From Clostridia bacterium (GTDB taxonomy: Bacteria; Bacillota; Clostridia; UMGS1883; UMGS1540): a stretch of 64,000 nucleotides of DNA. Made by a program: the position numbers and the translations under genes. Positions 14,648-22,671 of this stretch are shown piece after piece (positions within the stretch are counted from its first letter, which is position 1; every line of letters begins with the position of its first letter). Under the pieces are notes generated by a model, which was not told the origin of the DNA, did not search any database, and saw only the letters and a program-made list of their open reading frames with translations. The DNA is taken from assembly GCA_017442155.1 (NCBI GenBank), contig JAFSAU010000002.1, positions 1 to 64,000 on the forward strand, given 5' to 3'.

Positions 14648-16984
14648 TTATCCTTCACCGGGCTTCGTGCTCATCAGCTTATAAAGCTCCGTATCGGTCG
14701 GAAAATCGTTTACAAATGGTACGATAGAGCCGCCAACCTTAATAAGTCCTCGTCCGGCTCCGGCGTTGGTGATATAGCTCATCTGCGTATCCGAGATATT
14801 GAGCAGATCTGCAAGGTCACGTCTGTCTGAAGGCGATTGATTGAGCATAAGCAAAAATTCGCTGTTTGAAAGCATACCTCGTGCGGTTTCATTCAAAAGG
14901 CAGTCGGAAATGTTCTGTGTGATAGCTGTCAAAAGACCGCCGTATTTTCTGAAACGCTTCCAAGCCTTCAGCAAGAACTCGGCGCTGTACTGATTCTTAA
15001 AGAATAAGTGAGCCTCGTCGATATACACTCTTGTGTATTTGCCTTTCTTTCTGTTCTCAATTACACGGTTCATAATGTTATCAAGCATAATGAGCAGCCC
15101 GATAGACTTCATCTGTTCGCCAAGCTCCAAAATGTCATAGCTTACAATTCGCTTGTTTACATTTACATTGCTTTGATGTGCAAAGGAGTTAAGACTACCC
15201 GTTGTAAACATTTCAAGACAGAGTGCGAGGTCGTGTGCTTCGGGTTCAGGCTGGTTTAGGAACTCGTCACGGAGCTGCATAAGTGTCGGTTCTTTGTCCG
15301 TTCTGCCGTTCATATAGTCGGCGTAAACTCTGATACAGCATCGGTCAATAATAGATTTGTCCTTTGCTCCGACACCGCCACCCATACGGGAATTACCGCT
15401 TTTCAAGAGTTCATCAAAGATAGATATAAGAAGCTCCGATTTCATAGATACCGGGTTTTCGTCCTCAACATCCTTATTGATAGACATAGCATTGATATGG
15501 TTTGACGATGTGGAGGATGCTGAGAGCCGTATGCTTTCGCCCAAAAGGTTCTCAACAAGTCGGCTGTATTCTCGCTCCGGATCAATGATGATAATATCGT
15601 CATTGGTGAAAATGGCTGCAAGGGCAATTTCAAGCTTTGTCGCAAAGCTCTTACCGGAACCGGAAACACCAAGTATGAACCCGTTACCGTTAAGGAGCAG
15701 TTTACGGTTACACATCAGAAGATTATGCGATATGGCGTTTATGCCGTAATACAGACCGCCTTTGTCAATAATCTCCTGCGTTTTATACGGCATTAAAACT
15801 GCGGTGCTTTCTGTTGTGAGAGTGCGCACCGCTTTTATTCTCATCAAACCATAAGGCAGAACCGTATTGAATCCGTCCTCTTGCTGATATTTGAGAATAC
15901 CAAAGTTACAAAGATGCTTTCTGCCGATAGAGAGCAGAGTTTCCGTATCATTGTTTAATTCGTCAAGTGTGTCAGCCACATGAACGAGAGTGACGGTTAC
16001 AAACATCATTCTTTGGTCACGGGTTGTAATGTCATCAAGGAACTCTTTGATTTCCTTTCGCATTTGCTCCATTTCATACGGTACATTTGCAGAAAAGTTA
16101 TTATTCATATTCTGTTTCTGCTGCCACTTGGTAATATCCGTTTCGATAGCAAGGAGCTTTTTCTGCACCTGCTTTACAGCATCATCAGTTGCGATAGGTT
16201 GAATGTCAACAGAGAGCATCATACTCCGTGAAAAGTCTGTCAGCTCCGAAAGCATACTGTCTTTCAAGAATGACGGATATTCCTTTAAGAACAGAACCCT
16301 TGCAAACTTATCTCCCATACGGATATGGTCGTTTTTGAACTCGATACTGTCAGGGCAAATTTTATCCTTAAAAGATTTACCCCTTGCCATTTCTTTTTTC
16401 ATATCAAACTCAAATCCGGTTTCATCGCCGTTACGGAAGAAGTCATAAAAAAGACGGAGCCTTTCTTTGTATCCAAGCTCCGTAGTTCGTGAGGACAGCT
16501 TTGCAAAATCTGCCGTGAGGTCGTTGCCAACACGGGTGAAGAAAGTGCGTGCTTCCTCGATATTTTTCTTTTCACTCGACACGGTAATGAATTTATCGTG
16601 TACGATGTTGTTACTGTCTGCCATTTTATCAGCGAATATTTCGCCAAGCTCCTTTGCGTAAATATTGTACTGTTCTTCGCCATTAGGTGTAGCAAGGCTC
16701 GACAGAACCTCTTTACTGAGCTGACGGTTGAATATACTGATTTTTGCCATTGCATCGGTTGGCAGACCGTTAATAAGTGCGGAATGTGCAAGAAACATTT
16801 GAAGCTGATCGTCATCGGAAGCAACAGCATAGTTTATATCCGAAAAACGCCAAGTCTTTGAGTAGATGTGACCGCACTTGAAAATTCCGTCCCTATACAG
16901 CTTATCTATCGGTATTGATTGCTGTACTGTCTTCGGAATTTTTCTTTTTTCCTTTTTTGGTTTCTTTTTTCCGAACAGAAACAT
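14648..16984 (-). CDS. VirB4-like type IV secretion ATPase
   Basis: The 778-residue cytoplasmic ATPase drives assembly and substrate transfer of the conjugation channel. The N-terminal region (1-400) is the VirB4/TraE-type domain. Walker A is GVSGSGKSFATKLE near residue 445, followed by IIIDPEREYSRL. Walker B is VYIDEAHLFF near residue 655, and a C-terminal ITQNISDCLL motif follows. The ATG at 16984 has AAGGAGG upstream and lies 83 bp inside the prgI gene in another frame, a known arrangement for this pair. All ATPase motifs are intact, so the element is probably transfer-competent at this step. Confidence 0.95.
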   Translation of the reverse strand: MFLFGKKKPKKEKRKIPKTVQQSIPIDKLYRDGIFKCGHIYSKTWRFSDINYAVASDDDQLQMFLAHSALINGLPTDAMAKISIFNRQLSKEVLSSLATPNGEEQYNIYAKELGEIFADKMADSNNIVHDKFITVSSEKKNIEEARTFFTRVGNDLTADFAKLSSRTTELGYKERLRLFYDFFRNGDETGFEFDMKKEMARGKSFKDKICPDSIEFKNDHIRMGDKFARVLFLKEYPSFLKDSMLSELTDFSRSMMLSVDIQPIATDDAVKQVQKKLLAIETDITKWQQKQNMNNNFSANVPYEMEQMRKEIKEFLDDITTRDQRMMFVTVTLVHVADTLDELNNDTETLLSIGRKHLCNFGILKYQQEDGFNTVLPYGLMRIKAVRTLTTESTAVLMPYKTQEIIDKGGLYYGINAISHNLLMCNRKLLLNGNGFILGVSGSGKSFATKLEIALAAIFTNDDIIIIDPEREYSRLVENLLGESIRLSASSTSSNHINAMSINKDVEDENPVSMKSELLISIFDELLKSGNSRMGGGVGAKDKSIIDRCCIRVYADYMNGRTDKEPTLMQLRDEFLNQPEPEAHDLALCLEMFTTGSLNSFAHQSNVNVNKRIVSYDILELGEQMKSIGLLIMLDNIMNRVIENRKKGKYTRVYIDEAHLFFKNQYSAEFLLKAWKRFRKYGGLLTAITQNISDCLLNETARGMLSNSEFLLMLNQSPSDRRDLADLLNISDTQMSYITNAGAGRGLIKVGGSIVPFVNDFPTDTELYKLMSTKPGEG

Positions 16985-17321
16985 CAGCTATTACCTCCTT
17001 ATATGCTTCTTGCAGGTAGTTCTCGCTTTGATAAGTCCGAACTCCGGCACAGAGAAATTCGCTGTAAACAAACGCCACAACAAACTGCTCAAAATTTAGT
17101 CCGTTGTATTTGAAAAAGCCTGCCGCCGCCAACGGAGCAGCGCAGACTATACACAGCCACGAAACCGTTTCTTTGTCAAGCACCTTGCTCAGTCCGAAAT
17201 AAATGCCGACTGCCGCACCGATAGCCGCAACCGAGCATACAAACTGTCGCATAGAAAGACCGAAGAAAAGGCTTTCGTGGTAATCCTTGATTTCTTTGTT
17301 GATTCTGATTTCCAAAGTCAA
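16902..17321 (-). CDS. PrgI-family membrane protein of the T4SS
   Basis: The 139-residue protein has the PrgI layout. It has a short cytoplasmic N-terminus (EIRINKEIKDYHESLFFGLS), two transmembrane helices (about 27-50 and 55-72) and a FKYNGLNFEQFVVAF segment. The C-terminus is charged, and its coding end overlaps virB4 by 83 bp. PrgI is VirB3-like and usually lies directly upstream of VirB4, as here. The overlap implies coupled translation. Confidence 0.88.
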   Translation of the reverse strand: MTLEIRINKEIKDYHESLFFGLSMRQFVCSVAAIGAAVGIYFGLSKVLDKETVSWLCIVCAAPLAAAGFFKYNGLNFEQFVVAFVYSEFLCAGVRTYQSENYLQEAYKEVIADVSVRKKETKKGKKKNSEDSTAINTDR

Positions 17322-17329
17322 AAACCTCC

Positions 17330-17905
17330 TTATCTCTCCGGCTCTGTGCGTTTAGGTGCTTTAGGTTGAAGTTCCGTAGGCTTTCTGCCATCAAGCGGTT
17401 TGATAAAGTCAATCTTATCTGCCGCAGACATAGCCTTATGTGTAAGCGGTCTTTGCCACGCCTTTGCAGTTCTTGCCCAATGAAAGCCGTGCTTTTTCAG
17501 CACACCTATCTGTTCTTCAGAGGGCTTTTCATCAAACATAAGCTGTAAGCGGTTATTTGCAAGATTTACAACAGCTTCGCCGCCTGCAAATTTCCAACCT
17601 TGAAACAGCGTTTCAGGCTTTTCATAAAGACGGTCAATCATAGCCGCAAGCCTGTCAATCTGTTCCTGATTCTCCTTAAAGAACTGTTCCGGGTATGGTC
17701 CCGACATACCATCTTTGACTCTTGAATTAAGGTTGTGTGCCGTGTCATTTTCGATACCGGGACAGCCGACAACCGTACCGTGTTCTGCATAGTAGTCATT
17801 TACATTCTGCATATATTCATTTCGCTGTTCAAAAAACTCTTTATTCTCCAAGAGCTTTGTCAGCTTCATTGAATCATCGCTTGCAATTACGTTGTTATAG
17901 CTCAT
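17330..17905 (-). CDS. Conserved ICE hypothetical protein (DUF3849-like)
   Basis: The 191-residue protein starts at MSYNNVIASDD, because the GGAGG is well spaced from the ATG at 17905. It has a charged helical N-terminal region, PGIENDTAHNLNSRVKDG, and a C-terminal part with LMFDEKPSEEQIGVLKKHGF then WARTAKAWQRPLT, which resembles domains seen in large ICE polyvalent proteins. It ends in TEPER, a tail shared by several proteins of this element. The gene is between virB6 and prgI in the transfer operon. Its molecular function is unknown. Confidence 0.75.
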   Translation of the reverse strand: MSYNNVIASDDSMKLTKLLENKEFFEQRNEYMQNVNDYYAEHGTVVGCPGIENDTAHNLNSRVKDGMSGPYPEQFFKENQEQIDRLAAMIDRLYEKPETLFQGWKFAGGEAVVNLANNRLQLMFDEKPSEEQIGVLKKHGFHWARTAKAWQRPLTHKAMSAADKIDFIKPLDGRKPTELQPKAPKRTEPER

Positions 17906-17919
17906 AAACAATACCTCCT

Positions 17920-18759
17920 TTAAGTTCCGAGCATTTCTTTGATAATACGGTCAGAACCTTTAATAAGTCCTACAAGCACAAGCATATTGAAAATAACCTC
18001 GCCGATATATTTCCATATCATCGTGACGGTTGTAATGCTCGTGTCAATCGACGGCGTACTTGTGCTTGCAAAAGCAGAGAATATGATACACGCAAGTACA
18101 ATTACTGCTCCCTCAAGACATACGCCTACATAAGATTTTACAAAGTGCTTACCCATTTCCGATGTGCCTTCTCCCGCAAAGGAAGAAAGAGGAACCGGGG
18201 CAAGTGCCGTGTACATATACAGACGGAAAAACCGCCCGTAAACGCTCATTATCATAATGAATGACATAATGGTTATAAAAAGGCTACCGAGAATTGTCAC
18301 AAGCCATAACGGGATAGATGCCCAAAAGCCTGCATCCTCAACCGCCGATTCAATAACCGACGGAAGTGTAACAGATGCCGCACCGATACCGCCAAGACTG
18401 CTTGCAATTTGTGTCACAACACCGCCACATATCGTGTAGATAGCTGTCATCAAGTCCATAGCATAGGTTATTGCCGCTTTTGCCGCAACAAAGCGTATAA
18501 AGTGCCTGAGTGCATATTCGGGGCGTTGGAAGTCACGGAAGGATGCCGTTGACTTAAACACCGACATAGCAAAAAAGAGGACTAACAAGCCATATCCGAT
18601 AGCCTGTAAGCCGCCGTTTATACCTTCAACGATAGACCATACAGCACCGCCACGAAAAGACTGTGGTGATGTGGTGATAAGGCTCCATATTTCCGCCATT
18701 TTGTCGTTCCAAGTATTAAAAGCGTTTTCAAGGTTTGCTACAATCCAATTATCGGACAA
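17920..18759 (-). CDS. VirB6/TrbL-like polytopic T4SS membrane protein
   Basis: The 279-residue protein is predicted to have about six membrane segments, including YGLLVLFFAMSVF, WLVTILGSLFITIMSFIMIM, AVIVLACIIFSAF and the C-terminal FNMLVLVGLIKGSDRIIKE. It has a long polar loop after the first helix and an ALAPVPLSSFAGE motif common to this family. It would form part of the inner channel. The start is TTG at 18759 behind GGAGG; the initiation region GAGGTGAATGACCTTTG nearly matches that of the NlpC/P60 gene. Upstream lies the toxin module that separates it from the pilin gene. Confidence 0.85.
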   Translation of the reverse strand: MSDNWIVANLENAFNTWNDKMAEIWSLITTSPQSFRGGAVWSIVEGINGGLQAIGYGLLVLFFAMSVFKSTASFRDFQRPEYALRHFIRFVAAKAAITYAMDLMTAIYTICGGVVTQIASSLGGIGAASVTLPSVIESAVEDAGFWASIPLWLVTILGSLFITIMSFIMIMSVYGRFFRLYMYTALAPVPLSSFAGEGTSEMGKHFVKSYVGVCLEGAVIVLACIIFSAFASTSTPSIDTSITTVTMIWKYIGEVIFNMLVLVGLIKGSDRIIKEMLGT

Positions 18760-18782
18760 AGGTCATTCACCTCCTTGAACGT

Positions 18783-18817
18783 AAAAAAGCCACCACTTTT
18801 TACGGTGATGGCTTAAA
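18783..18817 (-). terminator. Terminator of the toxin gene
   Basis: On the minus strand AAGCCATCAC pairs with GTGGTGGCTT around CGTAAAAA, followed by TTTTACG. It lies 20 bp after the toxN-like stop codon, upstream of virB6. Confidence 0.7.
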
Positions 18818-18836
18818 CGTATAAATTTTATTTAGT

Positions 18837-19322
18837 TTATTTGTAATCCTTGCAAAGTTTCTCCAGCAATGTAAAATCGTTACATCTTTTAGCAAGTCCT
18901 GTTGAATTACCTTTTTCCAACTTATGCTTGTATATAACCAAAGCATTTTTTCTGATTTTCTCTTGAATAGATTTTATGTAACGATATTCAGAAAGAAGCA
19001 ATGAACGATAACGCAAATCTTTTTCCTGAGCAATATCAACATAAGTACATTCCGATTGAGGAACCGGAAACATATTGTTCAGGTTGATAACTGCGTAGTT
19101 CTTAATCTTTATGAAATCAAGCATTTCATCCATTGTTTTATGCTTTGGCTTAAACGATGATAGCGGAGCAAAATAATCAACATTGTTTATGTGTAAGATT
19201 ATACCGATATATTTTCGCTCATTTCTTTGTCCCGGCTTTTTATTCAGGAACAGGTGCGGAGCATGGGGAGATAAGTAATCTATGTATTTGTTGCTTATCT
19301 CATAAAATTTAATATTGTCCAT
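18837..19322 (-). CDS. ToxN/AbiQ-family endoribonuclease toxin
   Basis: The 161-residue protein starts at MDNIKFYEIS (ATG 19322, AAGGAG 8 bases upstream); longer upstream frames cross the RNA terminator and lack a site. Family hallmarks are IDYLSPHAPHLFLNKKPGQR, YIGIILHINNVDYFAPLSS, KPKHKTM, and INLNNMFPVP. These match the type III toxin family ToxN/AbiQ/CptN, RNases whose RNA antitoxins are encoded just upstream. Here promoter, RNA and terminator precede the gene as in type III systems. The module interrupts the T4SS operon between the pilin and VirB6 genes and may give element stability or phage abortive infection. Confidence 0.88.
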   Translation of the reverse strand: MDNIKFYEISNKYIDYLSPHAPHLFLNKKPGQRNERKYIGIILHINNVDYFAPLSSFKPKHKTMDEMLDFIKIKNYAVINLNNMFPVPQSECTYVDIAQEKDLRYRSLLLSEYRYIKSIQEKIRKNALVIYKHKLEKGNSTGLAKRCNDFTLLEKLCKDYK

Positions 19323-19344
19323 AATTTTTTCTCCTTGCGTACAA

Positions 19345-19553
19345 CAAAAGGGCAAGCAAGCTTGCCCTCTGTTACGCTCGCTTTTAGAGTAGCGAAACAC
19401 TCACTCTTAACTTTCTTGATTAGAGCCAAGAGAAGCTCTCTAAATAAGTTTCTCATTTTGGGCTGAGATACACCCGCTGTTACAAATAGAACTTTCGTCC
19501 TACAGTATACATTGTATGCAGATTAAGAGCATTTGATACGCTCACATCTCTGC
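19345..19553 (-). ncRNA. Candidate type III antitoxin RNA without tandem repeats
   Basis: A minus-strand promoter (-35 TTGACT 19588-19583, 17 bp, -10 TACAAT 19565-19560) starts an RNA of about 205 nt. It ends at the hairpin GGGCAAG / CTTGCCC (19350-19367) followed by TTTTGTTG, 23 bp upstream of the toxin ATG. A first long hairpin is formed by GTATGCAGA (beginning near 19551) and TCTGCATAC; further stems include AGGACGAAAGTTCT and GAGAGCTTCTC. Type III antitoxins are usually tandem repeats of about 35-45 nt. None is visible here, so this would be a single-copy structured RNA. The layout is seen; antitoxin function is inferred. Confidence 0.65.
19350..19367 (-). terminator. Intrinsic terminator between antitoxin RNA and toxin
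   Basis: A perfect GGGCAAG / CTTGCCC stem has a 4-base loop and, on the minus strand, TTTTGTTG follows. This partial terminator is the standard way type III loci make excess RNA over toxin mRNA. Confidence 0.75.
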
Positions 19554-19706
19554 ATACATATTGTACTACATATTTAGCAAAAAGTCAAGAGTTGAGCGAA
19601 AATAATGCAATTTTCGTCACTTTGCATTAAATATTCTACTCCGATTACGGAATCACGTCAAGTGAAATTACACTTTTTCCACTTTTTACACTCCGGTAAG
19701 GTGTAA

Positions 19707-20027
19707 TTACATAATCATATCGAGAATATCTTTTGCAAAGGCGATAATTACGCCGCCGAAGAATGTTAAGAAGCCGTTAGCTCTCTGTGAAGCATCGTGA
19801 GATTTGAGGGATAGACCGATCTGCACGATACCAAAGCCGAGAAGAATAAGACCGATAGCTTTAATTGCAGAGAAGATAAAGTCGGAAAGGCTGTTGATGG
19901 TGTCAAGCGGAGATGCCGCTAAAACCGTATTTGTCATAAGCGACATCATAAGCACCATAGAAACAAGTGCCACCTTAACACGTCTTAAAACAAGGGTAAC
20001 TTTCTCAAGTTTGTTCTGCTTTTTCAT
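19707..20027 (-). CDS. Maff2-family pilin-like protein (VirB2/TrbC role)
   Basis: The 106-residue protein starts at MKKQNKLEKV (ATG 20027, GGAGG overlapping the VirD4 stop). It has a signal-like first hydrophobic segment (VALVSMVLMMSLMTNTVLAAS, about 19-39) and two helices (about 50-72 and 86-105), the usual small pilin layout. DTINSLSDFIFSAIKAIGLI and GLSLKSHDASQRANGF match the Maff2 family of ICE proteins next to VirD4. It would form the transfer pilus or a channel subunit. The longer upstream open frame is an artefact of reading through VirD4 in another frame. Confidence 0.85.
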   Translation of the reverse strand: MKKQNKLEKVTLVLRRVKVALVSMVLMMSLMTNTVLAASPLDTINSLSDFIFSAIKAIGLILLGFGIVQIGLSLKSHDASQRANGFLTFFGGVIIAFAKDILDMIM

Positions 20028-20034
20028 TTCGCAT

Positions 20035-21918
20035 TTACCTCCATAATTTAGATTTAATTGTTTTAAGAAGCGTTTTTGCACGCTCCTTTGCGGATAATTT
20101 CTCTTTCTTTTCCTCTTGCTCCGGCGCTGCTTCTTCGGGAGGTATATCCACAAATGCAATACCGGAGTTTTTAATGGTGTCCTCATTGATGGTAAAGGTG
20201 TCATCAATCTTGACAGAAAGGTTCTGCCTGATATATTTGCTCTGCTTGATATGAATATAAGGCTTTGCACCGCCGTCAGCAGTCAGCTTCACATTCGGAT
20301 GCGACATTATATCGAATTTCTTATCGACAATAGGCTTTTCGCCACGAATGAAAATAAGAGCATTACTGTTATCAAGCAAGCGAACCTCATCGAGCGTAAG
20401 AAGCTCACGCCCGGTATTTTGATAATTCGTATTGCTTGAACCGTGCTGACCTTTTGTTATACCTCTTGTACGGGTGTCGATAGTTTCCTTGCCGAGCATT
20501 TTGGATATATACTCGTGCGTGGACTGTTCGTTACCGCCAAGATAAAGCATCGTATCACAGTTGCCGACCAAGCTCTCCCAACTATCCTTAAAGAGTGCTT
20601 TAAGCTGCGCCATATTCTGAATGATAATACTTACGGAAATTCGTCTTGAACGCATAGTCGCAAGCAGCCTTTCAAAATTATCAGGAAGTGCCACGTTTGC
20701 AAATTCGTCCATTACAAAATGAACGGGTATTGGCAGTTCTCCGCCGTGTTCGTGGTCAGCTTTATAATAAAGCTCCTGAAACGCCTGCGTATAGAGCATA
20801 CCGACAAGATAGTTAAAGGAATTATCATTATCGGGAATAACACAGAAAATAGCTTTTTTCTTCTCGCCGAGCTGTCCGAGTTCGAGATTATCATACGAGG
20901 TCATCTTTGCAATTTCGGGCAAATTAAAAGCGGCAAGTCGAACTGCCGCTGAAATGAGTATTGATTTTGCAGTTTTGCCTGAAGCCTGCTTGAATACCTT
21001 GTATTGCTTTAACGCAATATGGTTCGGATTTTCGTCCTCCAATGCTTCAAAAAGCACATCCACCGGGGACTGATATTCTTCATCATCTTCCATAGTTGCG
21101 GCGTTCTCAATTAAGAACATCAGCATTTCAAAGGTCTGTTCTTCGGGTGGAGCTTCGTGCAAGAGATAAAGCATAAGTGCTGTATCAAGAGCGATTTCCG
21201 ACTTCTCCCAAAAAGGATCGTTCTGTGTAGCATTTTTAGGGGTTGTGTTCTGTATGAGGTTTGTAATCAGCTTTATAACATCTTCGTCATTTCGTACATA
21301 CATAAACGGGTTATATCCGTCCGAGTTCTGCGGAGTGATGAGATTAAAAACCTTTACATCATAACCGTTTTCGAGCAGAAGCGGCGCAACACTACGGAGC
21401 ATTTCACCCTTTGGATCTGCGATAATAAAAGAGGTGTTGCATTGCATAATGTTCGGCTTTGCATAAAAACGGGTTTTACCTGCACCTGAACCACCAACAA
21501 CAAGCACATTAAGATTTCTGCGATGCTTTTTTGCATCAAGTCCGACACGCATTATTTGAGATAAAATAAGATTTTTACTCTTGTCCTTATGGTCAGCGTA
21601 CCGTTTTGCAATTTGCGAAACGATACCCCATTTTGCCGAGCCATGTTCTTCACCCGGTCGGCGGTTTTCCCGTGATGAGAAATAGACACCGATACACATT
21701 AAATAGAGAAAAAGAGAAATGAGCACAGTTTTTAAGCTGTACTCATTAAGAGAAATATTTAAGGGATTGTTGAATAACAAAGTGAGCCTTTCCAAAAGCT
21801 CAAAAAGTTTGATGCCTTGCTCATAACAGCTTGCAAGCATAAGCGCAAGCCATATTACAAAAGGCGAAAGAACAGAAAATAAAATGATTAAAGTTTTTGT
21901 GTCATTCTGCCTATTCAA
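20035..21918 (-). CDS. VirD4-like type IV coupling protein
   Basis: This membrane-bound ATPase links the relaxosome to the T4SS channel. There are two N-terminal membrane helices (LIILFSVLSPFVIWLALMLA near 10-30, and VLISLFLYLMCIGVYF near 65). Walker A is VVGGSGAGKTRFYAKPN near residue 145. Walker B is VMDEFANVALPDNFERLL near 405, followed by SIIIQNMAQLKALF. The frame has no ATG near its 5' end. A TTG at 21918 overlaps the TGA of an 11-codon leader ORF (TTGA), whereas the TTG at 21930 has no ribosome site, so 21918 is chosen. The downstream pilin start is coupled through a GGAGG in the VirD4 stop region. Confidence 0.93.
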   Translation of the reverse strand: MNRQNDTKTLIILFSVLSPFVIWLALMLASCYEQGIKLFELLERLTLLFNNPLNISLNEYSLKTVLISLFLYLMCIGVYFSSRENRRPGEEHGSAKWGIVSQIAKRYADHKDKSKNLILSQIMRVGLDAKKHRRNLNVLVVGGSGAGKTRFYAKPNIMQCNTSFIIADPKGEMLRSVAPLLLENGYDVKVFNLITPQNSDGYNPFMYVRNDEDVIKLITNLIQNTTPKNATQNDPFWEKSEIALDTALMLYLLHEAPPEEQTFEMLMFLIENAATMEDDEEYQSPVDVLFEALEDENPNHIALKQYKVFKQASGKTAKSILISAAVRLAAFNLPEIAKMTSYDNLELGQLGEKKKAIFCVIPDNDNSFNYLVGMLYTQAFQELYYKADHEHGGELPIPVHFVMDEFANVALPDNFERLLATMRSRRISVSIIIQNMAQLKALFKDSWESLVGNCDTMLYLGGNEQSTHEYISKMLGKETIDTRTRGITKGQHGSSNTNYQNTGRELLTLDEVRLLDNSNALIFIRGEKPIVDKKFDIMSHPNVKLTADGGAKPYIHIKQSKYIRQNLSVKIDDTFTINEDTIKNSGIAFVDIPPEEAAPEQEEKKEKLSAKERAKTLLKTIKSKLWR

Positions 21919-21950
21919 CTTGAATCCCAACTAACCGATGTGTATTTCAT
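21915..21950 (-). CDS. Eleven-codon leader peptide upstream of virD4
   Basis: ATG at 21950 is preceded by AAGGTG with 9 bases spacing and encodes MKYTSVSWDSS, then TGA at 21917-21915. The TGA overlaps a TTG start of virD4 as TTGA. This suggests translational coupling rather than a functional peptide. Confidence 0.4.
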   Translation of the reverse strand: MKYTSVSWDSS

Positions 21951-21975
21951 ATTGGACACCTTCTTTCTATGCAAA

Positions 21976-22001
21976 AAGAGGACAGCGTGTGCCGTCCTCT
22001 T
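21976..22001 (-). terminator. Terminator after the small InlB-repeat gene
   Basis: AAGAGGAC (21976-21983) pairs with GTCCTCTT (21994-22001). On the minus strand it is followed by TTTGC. It lies between the secreted protein stop and virD4, so virD4 needs read-through or its own promoter. Confidence 0.65.
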
Positions 22002-22007
22002 ATTACA

Positions 22008-22517
22008 TTATTTATTGAATTTTGCATTATACTGTTCCATTAAGGCTTCAAGCCTTGTGTGTTGTTCTACCCATAAAGCCGTTACGGGTGCGCCGGTTTC
22101 TTTGTCGGTGTAATCTCCGTAAGCAAGGAGTTCTTCTTTTGTTGCAATATCCGGTGCTTCGGGTTCAGGCTTCGGGGTTCCGTCATCAAGCCATTTGGCA
22201 TAGACAACGGTGTTTTCGGTAAGTATGATTTCGTTTACTCGCTCTGTTTTGCTTCTCGGATCAGAATACCAACCGTCAAAGATATATCCGTCTTTTGTAG
22301 GAACATAGTCATTGACATTAACAACATCTCCACGGGGCAATTCCAATGTTTTGATAAATGAGCCTCCGTCTGTTGCGAATGTCAGATAACGGTTTGCGTA
22401 AACAATGTTCCAATATCCGATGGGATATTCAATGTCGGCGGCTGTTGCCGTAACAGCCGATGTGCAAACGAGCATCAACGCCACCATAAACAAACAAATA
22501 ACTTTTCTTAACTTCAT
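22008..22517 (-). CDS. Small secreted InlB B-repeat protein
   Basis: The 169-residue exported protein has a signal peptide (VICLFMVALMLVCTSAVTATAA, about 5-27). One InlB B-repeat (Listeria-Bacteroides repeat) follows: ATDGGSFIKTLELP ... VPTKDGYIFDGWYSDPRSKT ... NTVVYAKW, about residues 47-110. The C-terminal tail is acidic and proline-rich, then helical (PEPEAPDIATKEELLAYGDY). There is no anchor motif. It lies between the giant SLH adhesin and virD4 in the transfer region, so it may act at the cell surface during mating, which is inference. Confidence 0.75.
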   Translation of the reverse strand: MKLRKVICLFMVALMLVCTSAVTATAADIEYPIGYWNIVYANRYLTFATDGGSFIKTLELPRGDVVNVNDYVPTKDGYIFDGWYSDPRSKTERVNEIILTENTVVYAKWLDDGTPKPEPEAPDIATKEELLAYGDYTDKETGAPVTALWVEQHTRLEALMEQYNAKFNK

Positions 22518-22631
22518 AAATCTTCATCCTTCCACTTTTTTATTTATGGCTCTTGCCACATCTTTATTTTACAAGGAGAAGAAAATAAAATCAAAAAAAA
22601 CGGAGAATAAAAAAATTTTTTGTCAAAATAT

Positions 22632-22660
22632 GATAAGGCAGCCGCTTGGACTGCCTTATC
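22632..22660 (-). terminator. Hairpin downstream of the SLH adhesin gene
   Basis: GATAAGGCAG (22632-22641) pairs perfectly with CTGCCTTATC (22651-22660). It lies 12 bp after the adhesin stop. The following minus-strand bases are only moderately T-rich. Confidence 0.6.
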
Positions 22661-22671
22661 TGTGAAAGCTC

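Noticed and set aside
19323-19400. N-terminal extension of the ToxN-like protein
   Set aside because: It would be coded across the terminator hairpin, and the ATG at 19322 has the proper ribosome site and family start.
19345-19553. Classical repeat-type ToxI antitoxin
   Set aside because: No tandem repeat of 30-50 nt could be aligned by eye, so it is listed as a structured RNA instead.
20028-20270. N-terminal extension of the pilin gene
   Set aside because: The added 81 residues are basic, read through the VirD4 gene in another frame, and GGAGG marks the ATG at 20027.
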